From an uncultured bacterium (GTDB lineage Bacteria > Patescibacteria > JAEDAM01 > Absconditabacterales > Absconditicoccaceae), in NCBI GenBank assembly GCA_903904545.1, contig CAIVDB010000084.1, forward strand, positions 1-8,416: DNA of 8,416 nt. Reading direction: 5' to 3'. Made by a program: the position numbers and the translations under genes. The notes under the pieces were generated by a model. It was not told the origin of the DNA and did not search any database. It saw nothing but the letters and a program-made list of their open reading frames with translations. Below, piece after piece: positions 5,990-8,416 of this stretch. The first letter of the stretch is position 1, and each line of letters opens with the position of its first letter.

Positions 5990-6754
5990 CTATTTTTGAA
6001 GAGCATTTACTTGTTCTTGAAGTTTTGTATATGCTTCCCTAAGAGCAAGATTTTCTTGGTGCAAAGACTTCACAGATTCTATTAATGGAGCTATAATATT
6101 CATATATTCAACTGCCTTAACTCATTCTTTGTCTGTATGGACAAGATCAGGAAAAACTTTTTCTACTTCTTGAGCAATCAAACCAATATCTTTTTTCCTC
6201 GTATCTTTCCAAGTAAACGAATACCCATTCAATTGAGTAATTTTTTCTAAAGATCAGTCCAAAGGAGTAATATCTGTTTTGAAATGTTCATCAGATAATA
6301 GGTAGAAATTGGTACCAATAACAGATCATTCCACATGAAGTTTATAACTAGGATTCATTGTTCCTATTCCAATATTTCCATTGGGTAAAAAGGTAAGCTG
6401 TGAAGAAGTATATCATATAGATCCACTCGTCACTCAAGTAAACATATAATTTGTAGCAGCAACTTTACCATTTACATGCAACTTATATAAGGGATTTTTT
6501 AGTCCTACTCCAACATTTCAGTTTACACGGAAAGAAAGTTGCGAAGAGGAAAATCATATTCATGCAGGGTTAATTCAAGAGAACAAAATATTACCAGTAA
6601 AAACAATATTTGATGAAGCTTTCTGTGAACTAGAAGACAATTCAACTGATTCAAAAGAGGCTAATTCACTGGAACTTTCTAAAGCTAAGGCAAAGGCACA
6701 AAGAGAAATAAAAATTCATAAAGAAAGCGTCAGATGTTTGAAAATGTTTTTCAT
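5990..6754 (-). CDS. Secreted protein with C-terminal peptidase S74 intramolecular chaperone domain
   Basis: 254 aa, ATG 6754 to TAG 5990-5992; ten of its 21 glycines are UGA (13, 60, 65, 67, 79, 107, 114, 143, 167, 211). Residues 1-24 are a Sec-type signal peptide (KNIFKH, a hydrophobic core, then AFALA before LESSS). A Ser-rich segment (27-48) follows. Two similar repeats come next, NGNVGVG-NPLYKLHVNG (78-96) and NGNIGIG-NPSYKLHVEG (125-143), as in tail-fibre-like proteins. LSDEHFKTDITPL (153-165) opens the S74 domain: Ser154 and Lys159 have the spacing of the Ser-Lys pair that self-cleaves endosialidase-type chaperones just before the Ser. The motif DIGLIAQEVEKVFPDLV (189-205) and a C-terminal coiled coil (about 222-254) complete it. 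S74 domains trimerise fibres and are then released. A surface or host-contact fibre is an inference. Confidence 0.88.
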
Positions 6755-6785
6755 GACAAATACATAAAAAAGTAAAAACAATATA

Positions 6786-6813
6786 CATATATAATAAAAA
6801 AGAGAAAATGCAA
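6786..6813 (-). promoter_or_regulatory. Possible promoter of the S74 gene
   Basis: On the minus strand TTGCAT (6813-6808) and TATATG (6791-6786) are 16 bp apart, placing the start near 6780 and a leader of about 25 nt. The region is so AT-rich that other pairs are possible. The -35 overlaps a small palindrome, AAATGC-AA-GCATTT (6806-6819). Confidence 0.35.
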
Positions 6814-6823
6814 GCATTTATTA

Positions 6824-6874
6824 TGTCTTTACAAAAAAACAGGAAAGAAGAAAAAATAAACTCTTGTAAAGACA
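6824..6874. repeat. 11-bp inverted repeat between S74 and nrdA
   Basis: TGTCTTTACAA (6824-6834) and TTGTAAAGACA (6864-6874) are perfect inverse copies 29 nt apart. Neither strand has a T-run directly after the stem, so it is not a typical terminator; a two-half-site operator for the divergent genes is possible. Confidence 0.5.
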
Positions 6875-6893
6875 AAAAAAATAACTATCTAAA

Positions 6894-6909
6894 ACACTAG
6901 ATATAGTAT
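6894..6909. promoter_or_regulatory. NrdR box 1
   Basis: ACACTAGATATAGTAT closely fits the 16-bp near-palindromic NrdR box (ACAC, AT-rich centre, then GTGT-like end). NrdR is the Zn-finger/ATP-cone repressor of ribonucleotide reductase genes. The second box is 32 bp downstream. Confidence 0.8.
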
Positions 6910-6925
6910 CTATAAGAAAAATAAA

Positions 6926-6941
6926 CCACTAGATATAGTAT
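6926..6941. promoter_or_regulatory. NrdR box 2
   Basis: CCACTAGATATAGTAT shares 15 consecutive bases with box 1. Box-to-box distance is 32 bp (16-bp gap), about three helical turns, the arrangement typical of NrdR-controlled nrd promoters. It ends 30 bp before the nrdA ATG, so bound repressor would block the promoter region; I could not fix exact -35/-10 boxes here. Confidence 0.8.
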
Positions 6942-6971
6942 TTTACATTTTTATCTTCTAGAAGCACCTTC

Positions 6972-8416
6972 ATGAGTACACAGCCAGCAACACCCTCATT
7001 TTCTGTCAACAAAAGAAGTTGATTACAAGAACTCTTTAACAAAGAAAAACTCCTAGCACATTATACCAAGATTGCAAGAGAATATAGTGATGAATGTCCA
7101 TTTGAAACACTTTTTACTGAGGCAGAAAAATATTTTACGGAAGGAACAAGCACCAAGGATATTCTCAGTATGTTTATCAAATCAGCGATTAATCTCATCT
7201 CAGTGGAAAACACTGCTCGACAATACATTGCAGGAAGATTGGCTATGGGAGATCTCTATAAACAAGCGGGAAGAAATAGAAAAATAACCCTAGAGGAAAT
7301 ATATAGCCCACAAAGCTATCTTGCACTCTTCGAAGACTATATTGCTACAGGCAAATATGCAAAAGATTTTTGGAATCACTACAGCAAAGAAGATATCTTA
7401 GAGGCGACACAGGCACTCAATAAAGACCAAGATATGGAATACAACTATACTACTGTCCTTATGCTCAAAAAAAGATATTTACTCAATCCTAATCAGAGCG
7501 TCTACGAACTTCCTCAAGAAATGTATCTTTCGATAGCACTTTTCTTGGCCATTCCTGAAAAGAAAGAGGAAAGAATTGCGACAGCAATCAGAATATATCG
7601 CGCCATTTCTTCACAGAAAATATCCTTACCTACACCAACACTTATGAATGCAAGGACCAATTTTCATCAACTCTCAAGTTGTTTCAAATTGAATCTCGAT
7701 GATGATCTGAGATCTATCTATCACAATATAGAAAATATGGCACAGATCTCTAAATTTGGCGGTGGAATCGGCGCCTACTTGGGAAACATTAGAGCCAAAG
7801 GAGCAGAAATCAGAGGAGTAAAAGGCGCTTCTGGAGGAGTAATTCCTTGGATCAAAGTCATCAATGACACCGCCATCGCAGTCAATCAACTCTGAGCGAG
7901 AGCAGGAGCAATTTCTGTGACACTAGATATCTGGCATAAAGATATGTTAGACTTTCTGAGTATGCAAACCGAAACAGGAGACATTAGAAGAAAGTCATTT
8001 GATATCTTCCCAGCAGTGAGTATTCCAGATCTCTTTATGCAAAGAGTGAAAGAGGAATGAGAGTGGACTCTCATGGATCCAAAAGAAATACAAGATATCA
8101 CAGGAGAAAAATTGCAAGATTTCTTTGGAGATGAATTTACTCAGCGTTATCAAGCATTAGAAAAAAATCCTGCACTTACTTTCAAACAAATCGTTCCTGC
8201 CAAAGAGCTTATGAAAACCTATCTCAAGAGCGTAGTAGAAACAGGCATGCCCTACGGATTCTTCCGTGACACGGTCAACAAAACCAACCCCAATAAACAC
8301 AGCTGAAATATTTATTCTTCTCAACTCTGTACTGAGATAGCACAGAATACTTCCCCTTCTAAGTTTATCCAGGAAACAGAAGAAAATGGGAAAGTATCTA
8401 TCTCCTATCAAGCAGG
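6972..8416 (+). CDS. nrdA: Class I ribonucleotide reductase large (alpha) subunit, 3' end missing
   Basis: 481 full codons are visible from ATG 6972 to the right edge. The enzyme reduces ribonucleoside diphosphates to deoxyribonucleotides with a radical-generating small subunit not seen here. Domains: ATP-cone (about 10-95, starting FSVNKRSG, whose Gly17 is UGA), then the catalytic barrel. Motifs: LSSCFKL with Cys237 equivalent to E. coli C225 of the redox pair; [36 protein letters not shown] with UGA Gly308; [19 protein letters not shown]; and SSQLCTEIA with the radical Cys453 and Glu455. The residue equivalent to E. coli N437 is Gln451. UGA also encodes Gly363 and Gly445. A weak AGAAG (6960-6964) lies 7 nt before the ATG, and two NrdR boxes lie upstream. 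An internal ATG at 7170 would remove the ATP-cone and is not the start. Confidence 0.93.

Noticed and set aside
7072..7287. Overlapping frame inside nrdA and other frames overlapping the flavoprotein, S74, CorA and 322-aa genes.
   Set aside because: They are shadows of genes with clear family motifs in another frame, and most appear only because UGA was read as stop.
1..8416. CRISPR array, tRNA, rRNA, transposase or prophage genes.
   Set aside because: No regularly spaced long repeats, no cloverleaf or rRNA segments and no transposase or phage structural genes were seen; the S74 protein alone does not indicate a prophage.

Overview
The window reads as a piece of an AT-rich Patescibacteria/CPR genome of the Absconditabacteria (SR1) / Gracilibacteria (BD1-5) type, in which UGA encodes glycine (translation table 25). 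Read with the standard code, most genes break at TGA. Read with UGA as Gly, the pieces join into full-length members of known families, and the UGAs fall on glycines those families conserve: KRxG in the NrdA ATP-cone, LSGG-RCN and DxxGRxGGYNLQ in the HI0933-type flavoprotein, and LGxFxEVE in the CYTH protein. TAA and TAG are the only stops used. The phylum is inferred from the code and base composition; the two phyla cannot be separated here.

Layout, left to right. (1) 2-490, plus: 3' part of a CYTH-domain protein cut by the window edge. (2) 688-1485, plus: a 265-aa orphan protein with an HEIFH putative zinc-protease motif, behind a good sigma70-type promoter. (3) A candidate bidirectional terminator, then 1562-2530, minus: a 322-aa unknown protein with a possible degenerate receiver domain and no UGA codon. 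(4) 2802-3242, minus: a 146-aa helical unknown with its own promoter, followed in its 3' region by a repeat-flanked pair of hairpins and a terminator that together look like a structured RNA. (5) 3243-3769: a divergent intergenic region with inverted and 7-nt repeats and a near-consensus promoter for corA. (6) 3770-4693, plus: a CorA-family divalent cation channel whose GMN signature reads GMS. (7) 4764-5858, minus: an HI0933/YhiN-family flavoprotein whose last codons overlap a dispersed repeat. (8) 5990-6754, minus: a secreted protein with a C-terminal peptidase S74 intramolecular chaperone, ending in a clear intrinsic terminator. (9) 6972 to the right edge, plus: class I ribonucleotide reductase large subunit (NrdA) with an ATP-cone, preceded by two NrdR boxes 32 bp apart.

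The genes do not form one pathway. Most are single transcription units with their own promoters and terminators. The clearest regulatory logic is NrdR control of nrdA. The items most worth a second look are the structured element at 2641-2801, the secreted S74 fibre-like protein (a possible surface or host-contact protein in a lineage that includes episymbionts and predators), the UGA-free pseudo-receiver gene, the HEIFH orphan, and the variant active-site residues in CorA and NrdA.
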